From Pseudomonadota bacterium (GTDB lineage: Bacteria > Desulfobacterota > Binatia > Binatales > Binataceae): DNA of 54,351 nt. The translations under genes were made by a program, and so were the position numbers. Below the pieces are notes generated by a model that did no database searches, had not been told where the DNA came from, and worked only from the letters and a program-made list of their open reading frames with translations. Shown piece after piece: positions 44,533-54,351 of the stretch. Every line of letters starts with the position of its first letter. Within the stretch, counting starts at the first letter, position 1. The stretch is taken from the NCBI GenBank assembly GCA_021324855.1, contig JAJPIG010000017.1, positions 1 to 54,351 on the forward strand, written 5' to 3'.

Positions 44533-46554
44533 TCAGCGGCCTCCCGAAGCGGCTTCGGGCGCGAACCGATCGTCGCTCGCGCGACCGCGCACGGTCGCGG
44601 CGATCGCGGCGCGCTCGCGGACGTTGGGCCACATCGCGACGACAGTTCCCAGCGCCATCACGAATCCGCCGAGCCAAATCCAGAAGACCAGCGGCGTCAG
44701 AAACACTTGGAAGGTCGCGGTCGCCGAGGCCTCGTCGAACCCGGCCAAAACAACATAGAGGTCTGAGACCGGCGTCGAGCGGATCGCGACGTCGGTTGCG
44801 GGCTGCTGTGCGGCTTTGTAAAAAAGCTTGGCGGGAGACATCGTCGCGACCTCGCGCCCGTCACGCGTGACGATTAACTTCGCGCGCACAATCTCGACGT
44901 GGGGCGTCTCGCGTGAGGCGAGCCCTGTATAGCGCAGGTCGTAGGGTCCGACCGAAAAACTCTCCCCGCTCTTCACGCTGCGCTTGACCTCGGTCTTGAA
45001 GAACGACGAGCCGACAATTCCGATGAACGCGAAGACCACGCCGATATGGATGATGTAGCCGCCGTAGCGGCGATTGTTCTTCGCGACCAGGTTGACCAGG
45101 GCGCGCGCGGGTGGCTCGGCCACTAGATGACCCCGCGCGCTGACGCCGCGCCGGAACTCAACCAGGATCGTGCCGAGGACGAACGCAGCAAGCGAAAACG
45201 CTGTCAGCGCGTACCATCGATGAAGACCCGCCGCGAACGCGCACAGTCCCGCCGCGACACCGAAGATCACCGGCGCGGCGAAGCTTTGGATCAGGTTTCG
45301 CGGTGTGGTTCGTCGCCATGCGATCAACGGTCCGGCGCCCATCAGGAAAATCAGCCCGAGCGCGAGCGGCGCAACGACACGATTGAAGAATGGCGGTCCG
45401 ACGGTGATTTTCACGCCGCGCACCGCCTCGGAGAGCACCGGAAAGAGCGTACCCCAGAAGACCGCGAAGGCGATCCCGATCAGCACCAGGTTGTTGAACA
45501 GAAAGGCGGCCTCGCGCGAGAGATAGGACTCGAATTCCGCCGGCGTCCTCAGATCGTTCACGCGCCACAGCAGCAGCGCGGTGTAGAGAATCGCGATGCC
45601 GATAAGGAAACCAAGGAAGTAAGGACCGAGGCCGGACTGCGTGAACGAATGGACCGACGAAATGACACCGCTGCGGGTAATGAAAGTGCCGAAGAGCGTC
45701 AGCCCGAACGCCATCCCGATAAGCGCGAGGTTCCAGACCTTCAGCATGTCCTTGCGCTCCTGGATCATCACCGAGTGAAGATAGGCGGTCATCACCAGCC
45801 ACGGCATAAACGCAGCATTCTCGACCGGATCCCACGCCCAGTAGCCGCCCCATCCGAGCACTTCGTACGCCCAGCGTGCGCCGAAGAGATTGCCGAGCGT
45901 CAGGAAAAACCATGAAAAGATCGCCCAGCGGCGCGTGGTGCGAATCCAGCTATCGTCAAGACGGCGCGTGATTAGCGCCGCCGCGCCGAACGCGAACGGG
46001 ACGGTCGCGCTGACGTAGCCGGTGTAAAGCGAGGGCGGATGGATCGCCATCCAGTAGTTCTGCAGCAGCGGATTCAGGTCGGTGCCTTGCGCCGGGATGT
46101 TGGTGAGCAACGCGAACGGGCGCGTCACGAAATTCAGCATCGCAAGGAAGAAGATCGCGACGCCCGCCATCACGGCGAGCGCCCATGGCGCGATTTCAAG
46201 ATTGCGACGGCGGTTCTGCCAGGCGACGATCGCTGAAAAGATCGAAAGCAGCCACGTCCAGAAGAGCAGCGAGCCCTGCTGTCCACCCCAGAGCGCGGTG
46301 ATCTTGTAGATCGTCGGGAGCGTGGTGCTCGAATACGAGGCGACGTACTCAAGCGAGAAGTCGCTTCGCAGAAGCCCGGTCCACAAAACCAGCATCGCGA
46401 TCGTGACCATCGCGCACATCGCCCAGATCGCATGCCGGGCGCTGGCGACAAGATCGGGCAGGCCGCGGTCAACGCCGTAGAGGTTCGCGGGGATCGAGTA
46501 GATGGCGAGAATCAGCGCGAGCGCGAGCGCCAGTTGACCGAGCAGCGGCATCAC
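44533..46554 (-). CDS. ccmF: Haem lyase CcmF
   Basis: 673 residues and about 15 membrane segments. The tryptophan-rich haem motif GWGGYWAWDPVENAAFMPWL (about 235) is preceded and followed by conserved His (for example YLHSVMIQER). GTFITRSGVISSVHSF is a further family block. It transfers haem from CcmE to apocytochrome c. The start is GTG 46554, overlapping the ccmE stop as TAGTG, or ATG one codon later at 46551. Confidence 0.96.
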   Translation of the reverse strand: MMPLLGQLALALALILAIYSIPANLYGVDRGLPDLVASARHAIWAMCAMVTIAMLVLWTGLLRSDFSLEYVASYSSTTLPTIYKITALWGGQQGSLLFWTWLLSIFSAIVAWQNRRRNLEIAPWALAVMAGVAIFFLAMLNFVTRPFALLTNIPAQGTDLNPLLQNYWMAIHPPSLYTGYVSATVPFAFGAAALITRRLDDSWIRTTRRWAIFSWFFLTLGNLFGARWAYEVLGWGGYWAWDPVENAAFMPWLVMTAYLHSVMIQERKDMLKVWNLALIGMAFGLTLFGTFITRSGVISSVHSFTQSGLGPYFLGFLIGIAILYTALLLWRVNDLRTPAEFESYLSREAAFLFNNLVLIGIAFAVFWGTLFPVLSEAVRGVKITVGPPFFNRVVAPLALGLIFLMGAGPLIAWRRTTPRNLIQSFAAPVIFGVAAGLCAFAAGLHRWYALTAFSLAAFVLGTILVEFRRGVSARGHLVAEPPARALVNLVAKNNRRYGGYIIHIGVVFAFIGIVGSSFFKTEVKRSVKSGESFSVGPYDLRYTGLASRETPHVEIVRAKLIVTRDGREVATMSPAKLFYKAAQQPATDVAIRSTPVSDLYVVLAGFDEASATATFQVFLTPLVFWIWLGGFVMALGTVVAMWPNVRERAAIAATVRGRASDDRFAPEAASGGR

Positions 46555-47000
46555 TACCCCTTCTTGTCAGGAACGTATTTCGATGGGCATTTGGTGAGTA
46601 CCTGGCTCGCCTCGAGTCGCGCGGGGGTGCTGAGCCGGCCTTCGACAATCACGTCGCGATTATCGGCAAGCATATCGGGTTTCGGCTCGCCGCGCGCGAT
46701 GACGTCGAACAGCACCGGCGCGCCGACGGCGACCGGCTGGACGGTCGCACCATCCTCGGCCTTCGGCAACGGCATCATCGTGAATTCAAGCGTGAGCGTG
46801 GCCGGGTCCCATCGGATCGTGCCCGGCTTGACGCGGCCAGCGACGCGCAGACTCTGGCCCATCAATTCGGATTCGCGCGCGCGGACTTCGTTAACGGTCA
46901 AGTAGTATTCGGAGGTGCTCTGTATAGCGGTCGTGATCAGGTATGCAACGGCGGCCATAACCAGGCCGACGCCGATCACGAACCGTAGCTTCCGTGGCAT
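46554..47000 (-). CDS. ccmE: Haem chaperone CcmE, Cys-type (CxxxY)
   Basis: 148 residues. N-terminal membrane anchor (about 5-24), OB-fold periplasmic domain with LRVAGRVKPGTIRWDPA and VEGRLSTPARLEASQVLTKC. Haem attaches covalently near the C-terminus: classical CcmE uses His in HDENY, while here the motif is KCPSKY, a CxxxY type known from archaea and Desulfovibrio (System I*). It is the first gene of the ccm cluster as transcribed, 112 bases after yacG. Confidence 0.92.
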   Translation of the reverse strand: MPRKLRFVIGVGLVMAAVAYLITTAIQSTSEYYLTVNEVRARESELMGQSLRVAGRVKPGTIRWDPATLTLEFTMMPLPKAEDGATVQPVAVGAPVLFDVIARGEPKPDMLADNRDVIVEGRLSTPARLEASQVLTKCPSKYVPDKKG

Positions 47001-47112
47001 TGTGAGTTACTCTATCGCTTGCGCAGCGCTTTCGCGCGCTACGAAGACGATACATTTTGACTTGTATAAGATGCGGTCGGCAAGCGAACCGGAACGGCCA
47101 GTTGCCAGTCGC

Positions 47113-47301
47113 TTAATGCAAAAACCGTTGCTTCTTTCGGTCGTCGGGATGGTCGCGATCTTCGCGTTTGCTGCCCGCGACGCGATAGCCCTCGCCCGCC
47201 CAGGTCCCCAGGTCGACCATTTGGCAGCGTTCGGAGCAAAACGGGCGAAAGCGATTGGTTGGCGAACCGTCGGCCGGCCGTTTGCAAATTGGACATCGCA
47301 C
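47113..47301 (-). CDS. yacG: DNA gyrase inhibitor YacG (zinc protein)
   Basis: 62 residues. The YacG zinc site is complete: RCPICKRPADG...FRPFCSERCQMVDLGTWAGE (CxxC...CxxxC), followed by EGYRVAG. In E. coli YacG binds GyrB and blocks DNA binding. It usually accompanies coaE; here it is alone between an unknown membrane protein and ccmE. The start is ATG or an alternative codon at 47301, short and typical. Confidence 0.88.
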   Translation of the reverse strand: MRCPICKRPADGSPTNRFRPFCSERCQMVDLGTWAGEGYRVAGSKREDRDHPDDRKKQRFLH

Positions 47302-47339
47302 AAGCTGATCGTTCCAAATTCGCGATCAGGCCGCAATCT

Positions 47340-47945
47340 CTATTTGACGCCGATTTCGGGCCAATCGGGTGCTTCGCTGCAATGCGAAGTTCCGCCACGG
47401 ACCTCGAAACGTTTCGCGTCGGCGACATAGCCGAACCGCTCGAAGTAGCAGAGCCGGCGGCGATCGAAGCCTCGGTAGGTCGCCTTGACTTCGACTTCAA
47501 ATGCAGCTTTGCCATCGATGATCGCGGCGTACTTGCCCGGCGGCAAATGTCGATAAATGTAATGCGGGACGTTGGGCGAGAGGATTCCCGCCCGCAGCCG
47601 GTCAATGGCTCCGATCGGGGCGCCGTCGATCAGCACGCGCGAGTCAATCACTGTTTCATCAGAGGAAAGGTGGCCGAAGTTGCGATACTGGATCGTCACG
47701 CGAGGATCGTTCGGCTTCGAGTCGTCCAGCCGCACCGATTCGACACCGACATAGGGGCGCTCAGAAGCAAGATAGATCCATCGCGCGATACTCGAGGTGC
47801 GCCAGGTCGCGAAGGCGCTGAAGATGGTGGCCAACACCATCAATCCGGTCATCAACTCGGCGACGCCAAGAATCTGACCGAGCCGACGGCGCTCGTTGCG
47901 GGTCAGCGGATCGTTTCCTTCATTCTCGCCTTCCTCATGCGCCAT
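47340..47945 (-). CDS. Unknown protein with one membrane helix
   Basis: 201 residues from ATG 47945, with GGGGAGGGGACGAGG directly upstream; a longer open frame is antisense noise. Residues 1-25 are acidic and polar, about 28-50 form one or two hydrophobic stretches (ILGVAELMTGLMVLATIFSA), and the rest is a soluble domain with RPYVGVESVRLDDSKPNDPR and IQYRNFGHLSSDETV, reminiscent of beta-sandwich extracytoplasmic domains. No family recognised. It lies after another unknown membrane gene and before yacG. Confidence 0.6.
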   Translation of the reverse strand: MAHEEGENEGNDPLTRNERRRLGQILGVAELMTGLMVLATIFSAFATWRTSSIARWIYLASERPYVGVESVRLDDSKPNDPRVTIQYRNFGHLSSDETVIDSRVLIDGAPIGAIDRLRAGILSPNVPHYIYRHLPPGKYAAIIDGKAAFEVEVKATYRGFDRRRLCYFERFGYVADAKRFEVRGGTSHCSEAPDWPEIGVK

Positions 47946-47974
47946 CCTCGTCCCCTCCCCCGCACCTGGAATTG

Positions 47975-48571
47975 TTATGGTCTCGCAGGCGTGGAGTGGC
48001 CGCGACGGAGCAATATCGCAGACAGCACTACAATCGCGAGCGCGACCAGCAGCAACACCACGACGAGCCAGAGGTAGGTCTCGATTTCGGTGCCGATCAG
48101 CGCCGCGAACGCGAGCACCGCGCTTATCCAGTAGAAGCTCTGATCGAAATGGACGCCGGCGAGAAAGCTCGTAATCGCCAGCATCAAAATAGCTGTCAGC
48201 GCAACGGCGTCGGTCGACATCTGTCCGCGCGAATGCTGGAGAAAGAGGATTTCGAGCGCGATGATCGGGCCCAGCCAATGGAGCGCCTGACGCAACACGA
48301 TCCGCCAGAGGGCGATTTCGTGAGCACGCCCGGAAGCGAGTTCATGGGCGAGGCACCCGATGCCAAAGATGGGGAACATCGCGAACCAGTAATCGTGCGA
48401 CTTCTGGCTCGAATAATTCGAAAGGAACAGCCCCAGCATCACCATCACGGTAAGCGCGCCGACCAGCAGGATACGCCGGATCAGCAGCGTGTGGATCCGC
48501 CCCGCGTGATACATCAGCCGGTCGGACCACGCCACCGGGCTTGAAGGCTCCGTAATCGGCGTGGCGCTCAT
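47975..48571 (-). CDS. Unknown multi-pass membrane protein coupled to glgB
   Basis: 198 residues from ATG 48571, overlapping the glgB stop as ATGA. About six hydrophobic segments (for example [20 protein letters not shown] and [20 protein letters not shown]). No family recognised; the pattern recalls small conserved membrane proteins with paired helices. Coupling to glgB places it in the glucan operon, perhaps by position only. Confidence 0.6.
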   Translation of the reverse strand: MSATPITEPSSPVAWSDRLMYHAGRIHTLLIRRILLVGALTVMVMLGLFLSNYSSQKSHDYWFAMFPIFGIGCLAHELASGRAHEIALWRIVLRQALHWLGPIIALEILFLQHSRGQMSTDAVALTAILMLAITSFLAGVHFDQSFYWISAVLAFAALIGTEIETYLWLVVVLLLVALAIVVLSAILLRRGHSTPARP

Positions 48572-50775
48572 GGGACCGCAAACCACATGGTGGCGAGCGG
48601 CGGCAGCGTAAGGCGCAGCGAGAAATCGAGTCCATGCCAAGGGATCGCCTCGGCCATCACTGCACCGCCGTTGCCGACGTTCGTACCCGCATAGAATGCT
48701 GAGTCAGAGTTGAGGATTTCGCGATAAAGACCGGCCACCGGGACGCCTACACGATAGCGTCGGCGGACAACCGGTGAGAAATTGCAGACGCATAGGATGC
48801 TCCGGCCGCTGTGCGGTGCGATGCGCAGAAACGCGATCACGTTCTCGTCGGCGTTGTGCAAATCGACCCATCGAAAGCCCGCAGGCTCTGTGTCGGCCTC
48901 CCAAAGCGCCGGTTCATTTCGATAAATGCGATTCAGATCGCGCACCAGGGTTTGGAGCCCGCGATGCTCATCGTACTGGCATAGATGCCAGTCGAGGCTC
49001 TCCTCGCTATGCCATTCGCGCCATTGACCGAACTCGCTGCCCATAAAGAGCAGTTTCTTGCCCGGATGCGCCCACATGTAGCCATAAAGCGCGCGCAGGT
49101 TCGCGAACTGCTGCCATCGATCACCCGGCATCTTCGAGAGCATCGCGCTTTTGCCGTGCACCACCTCATCGTGTGAGAGCGGCAAGATGAAGTTCTCGGT
49201 CCAGGCGTAGAGAAAGCCGAAGGTGAGATCCTGATGATGGAAGCGGCGATGCACCGGATCTTTGGTGAAGTAATCGAGCGTGTCGTGCATCCAGCCCATG
49301 TCCCATTTGAAGCCGAAGCCCAGGCCGCCAAGATAGGTCGGCCGGCTGACGGCGCCCCACGCGGTCGACTCTTCGGCAATCATCGAGATGCCCGGGTTGA
49401 GCCGGTAGACGGTTTCATTGAGCTGGCGGATGAAATCAACGGCATCCAGATTCTCGCGGCCGCCGTAGCGATTCGGAATCCATTCGCCCTCGCGCCGCGC
49501 GTAATCGAGGTAGAGCATCGAGGCGACCGCATCAACCCGCAGGCCGTCGGCGTGATAATCGCCGAGCCATTTGAGTGCGCTTGAGATCAGAAACGATCGC
49601 ACCTCGCTGCGGCCGTAGTTGAAAATGTAGGTGCCCCAGTCGGGATGCTCACCCTGGCGCGGATCGATATGTTCGTAGAGCGCCGTGCCGTCGAAGCGGC
49701 CGAGCGAGAAATCGTCCTTCGGAAAATGCGCCGGCACCCAATCGAGCAGCACGCCGATGCCGCGGTTGTGTAGGTGATCGACGAAGAAGCGAAAATCGTC
49801 GGGAGTTCCCCAGCGCGCGCTCGGTGCGAAATATCCGGTCACCTGGTATCCCCATGATCCGCTATACGGATGCTCCATCACCGGCAGCAACTCGACGTGC
49901 GTGAAACCCATGTCGCTTACATAATCGGCGAGCATCGGGGCGAGCTCGCGATAGGAAAGCTGCCGCTGAGGTTCGGCGGGATCGCGCCGCCATGAACCGA
50001 GATGCACTTCGTAAATCGACATCGGCGAGCGATATGGATCGGTCTTCGCGCGGCGCTCCAGCCAGTCATCGTCGGTGTAGCGATAGGTCGGCTCGTAAAC
50101 TATCGAACCAGTGCGCGGCGGCAGCTCCATCGCGGCAGCATAGGGATCGGTCTTGAGCATCGGCGGGCCGCCGGCCTGTGTACGCAGCTCGAACTTGTAG
50201 CACGCGCCGGCCGTCAATTCCGGGATGAAAAGCTCCCAGATGCCGGAGCTGTCGAGTGAGCGCATTTGATGAATGCGGCCATCCCAATGATTGAAATCGC
50301 CGACCACGCTTACACCCGCGGCATTCGGCGCCCAGACCGCGAACGCGACTCCGCGCACACCCGCATGCTCCCTCACGTGTGCGCCGAGCTTTTGATATGC
50401 GCGCTCATCTTGACCGGAGTTGATAAGATAAAGGTCGAGCTCGCCGAGCGTGGGCGGAAAAGCATACGGATCGTGAATCTTCCTGATCTCTCCATCGAGG
50501 TGATGGATCTCCAGGCGATAATCGAGCCGCGTGCGATTCGCGACCCGGGTTTCGAAAAGCGAGGTGCCCGGATACGGCCGCATGCTCTGCGGCGCCCCGT
50601 CGTCGGGAATCACGATCACTTCGCCGGCGTCAGGGCGAAGCGCGCGTACGACAACACTGTGATCGAACTGATGGGCTCCGAGCAGTGCGTGCGGGTTTGC
50701 ATGGCGAAGTTCAAGCAGCGCTTTAATTTCGGCCGCGCTCATCGTTGGAGACAAAACGGCCTCGTCAGGTACCAC
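48568..50775 (-). CDS. glgB: 1,4-alpha-glucan branching enzyme
   Basis: 735 residues from GTG 50775. It introduces alpha-1,6 branches in glycogen or GlgE-type glucan. N-terminal CBM48 domains (about 20-230), GH13 core with [37 protein letters not shown] (catalytic Asp), [10 protein letters not shown] (catalytic Glu) and [13 protein letters not shown] (third acid), then a C-terminal beta domain. It overlaps the end of the treS-maltokinase gene by 11 bases. Full length, no defect seen. Confidence 0.96.
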   Translation of the reverse strand: MVPDEAVLSPTMSAAEIKALLELRHANPHALLGAHQFDHSVVVRALRPDAGEVIVIPDDGAPQSMRPYPGTSLFETRVANRTRLDYRLEIHHLDGEIRKIHDPYAFPPTLGELDLYLINSGQDERAYQKLGAHVREHAGVRGVAFAVWAPNAAGVSVVGDFNHWDGRIHQMRSLDSSGIWELFIPELTAGACYKFELRTQAGGPPMLKTDPYAAAMELPPRTGSIVYEPTYRYTDDDWLERRAKTDPYRSPMSIYEVHLGSWRRDPAEPQRQLSYRELAPMLADYVSDMGFTHVELLPVMEHPYSGSWGYQVTGYFAPSARWGTPDDFRFFVDHLHNRGIGVLLDWVPAHFPKDDFSLGRFDGTALYEHIDPRQGEHPDWGTYIFNYGRSEVRSFLISSALKWLGDYHADGLRVDAVASMLYLDYARREGEWIPNRYGGRENLDAVDFIRQLNETVYRLNPGISMIAEESTAWGAVSRPTYLGGLGFGFKWDMGWMHDTLDYFTKDPVHRRFHHQDLTFGFLYAWTENFILPLSHDEVVHGKSAMLSKMPGDRWQQFANLRALYGYMWAHPGKKLLFMGSEFGQWREWHSEESLDWHLCQYDEHRGLQTLVRDLNRIYRNEPALWEADTEPAGFRWVDLHNADENVIAFLRIAPHSGRSILCVCNFSPVVRRRYRVGVPVAGLYREILNSDSAFYAGTNVGNGGAVMAEAIPWHGLDFSLRLTLPPLATMWFAVP

Positions 50776-53700
50776 TAGCGGCCTCCGTGCCTAAAATCTC
50801 TTCGATGCCGAGCAACGGGACGCGCAGCCAGTCGGGCCGGTTGTTAAGCTCGTACCCAAGTTCGTAAACCGCCTTCTCCAGCAACAGCGCGTCGAGCATG
50901 ATGCGCAAGTCCTGACGATCAACCGGGACGAACGACGCACGCCCGACGGTCTTCAGGTACCCGTCCAGGTAGGCCCACGAACACCAGGTCTGCCAGAGCC
51001 GCGCCCACGGCTCCATCGCTTCGAAATCGTTGATGCCGAGCGCGCCGCTGCGCAGCCGATCGAACAGCGCCACCAGCGAGGCATAATGAAACGACCGCAG
51101 CATCCCGGCCACGTCGCGCAGCGGCGAGCGCTTGCGGCGGCGGTCGTCGAGCGAGCGCGCCGGCTCGCCTTCGAAATCGATAATCATGAAGTCCTTGCCA
51201 GTGTTCAGAATCTGCCCGAGATGGAGATCGCCGTGACATCGCGTGCGCATCACGACAAAGCGATGGTTCAGAAACGCAGCGAAGCGTGCCTGAATGCGAT
51301 CTTGATTCGCTGCCAGCCGCTGCAGAGGTCCGCGCAGTTCCGGGGCAGTCAAGTCGGGCCGGCTGCGTAGCTGCCGCAGCACGCCTCCGAGCAAGTTACG
51401 CATCGATTGATACGCCGACCGCTGGTAGAGCGTCGTGTAAGGCTCCGGCGCAAAGGCCGGTTCGTCCTCGGCGCTGGCAAGCGCCAGATGCAGCTCTGCG
51501 GTGCGGCGGCCCAGAAGTGCCGCAACTCCGAGATAGGCGCCGATCAGATCACGAGTCGCTGTGGATGGCTCTTGTGCGGTTATCACCTCAACCAGCGGCC
51601 GGTTGGAGACCCCGATATTCGCATCCTTCTTGGTCACCGCGCGCTCGAAGTAGCGCATCAGCTCGCGATGGGTGTACTCCCAGGCATCGCCCTGGTTCGG
51701 TGCGAACCCGTGCAGCACTGCCATCGTGCGCGGCTCTTCGCGTCCGGTCTGATATTCGAGCCATCCGGCGAGCGGCGGAGTGTGCGGGAAATTCGCGCGC
51801 TGCGTAAGAAAGCGGCCGATTTCTAGATCAGGATTCAATCCGGGGTCGAGCCGGCGAAACATTTTGAGGATTAACTTATCCCCAAACACCATCGAAAAGT
51901 TGCTCTGCTCGGCGCGAATCGGCTTCACATCGATTCTGCCGTCAAGCGCTTCGCGGATGCCCTGCCAGGCCCCGGTCACGCCGACCCGCAGTTCGCCACG
52001 CTCGCCGCGCAGGGGACGCCGGCGTTCGATGATGCCGAGCAGCGCGTGACAGAACTCGGCGTCCGCGCCGGCATCGTAAACCAATCCTTCAGCCCGGCCG
52101 TTGCGACTATGCAGTTTCATCTCGGCAATTACACGGTGAGGAGCTTGCGAACGCATCTCGGCGGCGCGATCGCCTTCGGCGCGCGCCAGCGGGATTACAT
52201 AGGTCTCCGAATCGCCGTAGGTGTATTCGACGGCCACCAAGCCGAGCATCGTGCCGCTCGCTTCGTGGATCTGAATCAGGTCATTAATCGCTGCGCGCTT
52301 TATGTTACGCGCCTTGCTCCGAAACCATCGCGAGCGCGGCAGGTACGACGCCAGCGCAGGCTCGAGTTCCTCGCGCTCGGCGCCGCGAATGAAACTCTCC
52401 CATGAGCCGGTCGCCTCAAGCCGCGGAGCGCTGGCCGCCGCGGCGGCCACTTCGATTGTCTCCTTGCGCGGCGGCTCGAGCGCAAACCAGTCGAAATTAT
52501 GCGGTCCGAGCGTCAGCAGGTAAGGATGCTCGCCGATGGGCGGAAAGGCAGTGCGGCCGATCAGCTCCACCGGAACCATTCCGCGAAAGCGGCTCAAATC
52601 GAGCTCCACGTACTGCACGAAACGCGACAGGTTTGCGACCACCAGGATGCGTTCGTCGCCGAAGCTTCGAACGAAGGCAAGCACGCGCGCGTTTTCCGGG
52701 CTCAGAAGCTCCATCGTGCCGCGCCCAAAGGCCTTGTACTGCTTGCGCAGCGCTATCAGCCGGCGCATCCACCAGAGCAGCGAATGGCGGTTGCGCTCCT
52801 GCGCTTCAACATTGACGGTCTGGTAGTGATACTCGTACTCGATGATCACCGGCAGGATGAGCTGCTGGGGGCTGGCGCTGGAAAATCCGGCGTTCCGATC
52901 GCCGCTCCATTGCATCGGCGTGCGCACGCCGTCGCGATCGCCGAGGTAGACATTGTCGCCCATCCCGATTTCGTCGCCGTAGTAAACGACCGGAGTCCCC
53001 GGCATCGAGAACAGCAACGCGTTGACCAGCTCGATCGTGCGGCGATTGTTGCCGAGCAGTGGCGCGAGACGGCGTCGGATGCCGAGGTTGACCCGCATGC
53101 GCGATTCCTGCGCATACGCGCGGTACATGTACTCGCGCTCCTCCTCGGTAACCATCTCGAGCGTGAGCTCGTCGTGGTTGCGCAGAAAGAGCGCCCACTG
53201 GCAGGTTTCATCGATCGGCGGTGTCTGGTTCCAGATGTCGGTCAGCGGAAACCGATCTTCCATCCGCACCGCCAGGAAAATGCGCGGCATCAGCGGAAAA
53301 TGGAATGCCATGTGACATTCGGCCGCGTTCAGATACGCGACCGCGTCCTCCGGCCACTGGTTGGCCTCGGCGAGAAACATCCGATTCTTGTACTTGCGGT
53401 CGACGTGCGCGCGGAGCTCCTGTAGTAACGCGTGGGTCTCCGGCAGGTTCTCGCAACTCGTGTTCTCGCGCTTATAGAGATAAGGGATCGCATCCAGCCG
53501 CACGCCATCGACGCCCATCGAAAACCAGAAATCGAGGATGCTGAACGTCGCGCGCCGGACCTCGGGATTGTCGTAATTCAGATCAGGCTGATGCGAGTAA
53601 AAGCGATGAAAATAATAGGCGTGGGCGACCGTATCCCACGACCAGTTCGAAGGCTCAAAGTCCTGGAAAATAACCCGCGCTTCCTTGAACTTCTCCGCGG

Positions 53701-54112
53701 TGTCGCTCCAGATGTAGAAATCGCGATAGCGGCTCCCGCGCGGCGAGCGGCGCGCGCGCTGAAACCAGGGATGCTGGTCGGAGGTGTGATTCATGACCAG
53801 TTCGATCACCACGCGTAATCCGCGGCGATGCGCCTCCCTTAAGAAGCGCTTGAAATCCTGCAGCGTGCCGCAATCCGGATGGATGCTGGTGTAATCGGAA
53901 ATGTCATAGCCGTCGTCGCGCAATGGCGACGGATAGAACGGCAGCAGCCACAGCGTCGTGATGCCGAGATGCTCTAGATAATCGAGCTTCTCGGTGAGGC
54001 CGCGAAAATCCCCTATTCCATCGCCGTCGCTGTCATAGAACGAGCGCACGCGAAGTTCGTAAAAGATCGCGTCCTTGTACCAGAGCGGATCGTCCGCCAG
54101 TACCGTCTCCAC
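50765..54112 (-). CDS. treS: Trehalose synthase-maltokinase fusion
   Basis: 1115 residues from GTG 54112. The N-terminal GH13 trehalose synthase (about 1-545) has [38 protein letters not shown] (nucleophile Asp), [13 protein letters not shown] (acid Glu) and [14 protein letters not shown]. The C-terminal maltokinase (about 580-1105) has [15 protein letters not shown] and [20 protein letters not shown], the APH-like catalytic and metal loops. Trehalose is converted to maltose and then maltose-1-phosphate, the GlgE substrate. Lying between glgE and glgB, it completes the pathway; TreS-Mak fusions are known in several phyla. Confidence 0.94.
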   Translation of the reverse strand: METVLADDPLWYKDAIFYELRVRSFYDSDGDGIGDFRGLTEKLDYLEHLGITTLWLLPFYPSPLRDDGYDISDYTSIHPDCGTLQDFKRFLREAHRRGLRVVIELVMNHTSDQHPWFQRARRSPRGSRYRDFYIWSDTAEKFKEARVIFQDFEPSNWSWDTVAHAYYFHRFYSHQPDLNYDNPEVRRATFSILDFWFSMGVDGVRLDAIPYLYKRENTSCENLPETHALLQELRAHVDRKYKNRMFLAEANQWPEDAVAYLNAAECHMAFHFPLMPRIFLAVRMEDRFPLTDIWNQTPPIDETCQWALFLRNHDELTLEMVTEEEREYMYRAYAQESRMRVNLGIRRRLAPLLGNNRRTIELVNALLFSMPGTPVVYYGDEIGMGDNVYLGDRDGVRTPMQWSGDRNAGFSSASPQQLILPVIIEYEYHYQTVNVEAQERNRHSLLWWMRRLIALRKQYKAFGRGTMELLSPENARVLAFVRSFGDERILVVANLSRFVQYVELDLSRFRGMVPVELIGRTAFPPIGEHPYLLTLGPHNFDWFALEPPRKETIEVAAAAASAPRLEATGSWESFIRGAEREELEPALASYLPRSRWFRSKARNIKRAAINDLIQIHEASGTMLGLVAVEYTYGDSETYVIPLARAEGDRAAEMRSQAPHRVIAEMKLHSRNGRAEGLVYDAGADAEFCHALLGIIERRRPLRGERGELRVGVTGAWQGIREALDGRIDVKPIRAEQSNFSMVFGDKLILKMFRRLDPGLNPDLEIGRFLTQRANFPHTPPLAGWLEYQTGREEPRTMAVLHGFAPNQGDAWEYTHRELMRYFERAVTKKDANIGVSNRPLVEVITAQEPSTATRDLIGAYLGVAALLGRRTAELHLALASAEDEPAFAPEPYTTLYQRSAYQSMRNLLGGVLRQLRSRPDLTAPELRGPLQRLAANQDRIQARFAAFLNHRFVVMRTRCHGDLHLGQILNTGKDFMIIDFEGEPARSLDDRRRKRSPLRDVAGMLRSFHYASLVALFDRLRSGALGINDFEAMEPWARLWQTWCSWAYLDGYLKTVGRASFVPVDRQDLRIMLDALLLEKAVYELGYELNNRPDWLRVPLLGIEEILGTEAASGT

Positions 54113-54123
54113 CTACGCGCCCC

Positions 54124-54351
54124 TTAGTGCTCTCTACTTACGAGGAAAACATGCGCCGGCTCGACCTGCGGATCGAGCCGTACATAATTGCGATCCGCCC
54201 ATCGATAGCGATTGCCGGTCAACAGGTCGGTGACGAAATACGATTCGCCCGGCTTGACGCCGACCGCATCGGGCGGAACGAAAGCCGTGCATTCGTGCAC
54301 GCCCATCGGATCGAGATTCACCGCCACCATGATCACGTTGCGCCGGTCGTC
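54124..54351 (-). CDS. glgE: Maltosyltransferase GlgE, C-terminal end (partial)
   Basis: 76 residues; the gene continues past the right edge. DDRRNVIMVAVNLDPMGVHE, then GESYFVTDLLTGNRYRWADR and VEPAHVFLV form the C-terminal beta-sandwich of GlgE (GH13_3), which extends alpha-1,4-glucan using maltose-1-phosphate. The stop lies 11 bases before the treS start. Identity rests on this short end plus the neighbouring treS-maltokinase and glgB, which together define the GlgE pathway. Confidence 0.82.
   Translation of the reverse strand, partial: DDRRNVIMVAVNLDPMGVHECTAFVPPDAVGVKPGESYFVTDLLTGNRYRWADRNYVRLDPQVEPAHVFLVSREH

Noticed and set aside
48572-48640. Longer N-terminus for the membrane protein after glgB
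   Set aside because: The extra 23 codons lie inside glgB; the ATG overlapping the glgB stop is the natural coupled start.
52499-53425. 308-codon plus-strand frame opposite treS
   Set aside because: Fully antisense to a conserved GH13 domain, with no family likeness; the same holds for the long plus-strand frames at 22849-23931 and 26822-28003.

Overview
This window is GC-rich bacterial chromosome. From about 14.4 kb to the right edge almost every gene lies on the minus strand, in tightly packed, often overlapping operons of core functions. The gene content (System I cytochrome c maturation with a Cys-type CcmE, citramalate synthase, CdaA/CdaR/GlmM cluster, GlgE glucan pathway) suggests a Gram-negative bacterium of the former Deltaproteobacteria or a related soil lineage such as Binatota. 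That placement is inference; there is no rRNA or complete tRNA to confirm it.

Layout. (1) 1-8.7 kb is accessory. It holds the tail of a transposase; a protein-quality cluster of a ClpP-like SDH protease, a J-domain protein and three small heat-shock proteins; a MarC pseudogene with an internal deletion; a chimeric transposase relic in which two different families are joined in one frame; a piece resembling a tRNA 3' end; and an AAA ATPase/WYL-regulator pair with a divergent small Cys-rich gene. (2) 8.7-14.5 kb is an oxidative-stress unit, a Fur-family regulator upstream of katG with inverted-repeat operators, followed by two divergent MFS transporters, one AmpG-like. (3) 14.4-34.8 kb is a long minus-strand run. 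It carries, in transcription order, folP, cdaA, cdaR, glmM, pdxJ, nnr, tsaE; lysC, cimA, cysE, nifS, mnmA, mtaB, rnc, era, der; then guaA and gltX. (4) 34.85-36.15 kb is an insertion scar between ftsH and folP. It contains an RHS-repeat gene remnant split by a DUF433/DUF5615 toxin-antitoxin-like pair, a short interspersed repeat inside the remnant, and a frameshifted Phd-type antitoxin. (5) 36.2-41 kb carries ftsH, tilS, an HspR/CbpM-like MerR protein and a DnaJ/CbpA-type chaperone. (6) 41-47 kb is the cytochrome c maturation cluster (ccmE, F, H, a CcmI-like zinc-ribbon gene, A, B, C, D). (7) 47.1-54.35 kb carries yacG, two unknown membrane-associated genes, and glgB, treS-maltokinase and the end of glgE, which together form the GlgE alpha-glucan pathway.

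The genes are mostly housekeeping: tRNA modification (tilS, mtaB, mnmA with its sulfur donor nifS, tsaE), ribosome assembly GTPases (era, der), cell-wall precursor supply with c-di-AMP synthesis (glmM, cdaA, cdaR), and amino-acid entry steps (lysC, cimA, cysE). The least explained parts are the AAA/WYL/Cys-rich module at 5.8-8.6 kb, the layered scar at 34.85-36.15 kb, a terminator-like hairpin directly ahead of lysC, and the mixed features of the ccm cluster.
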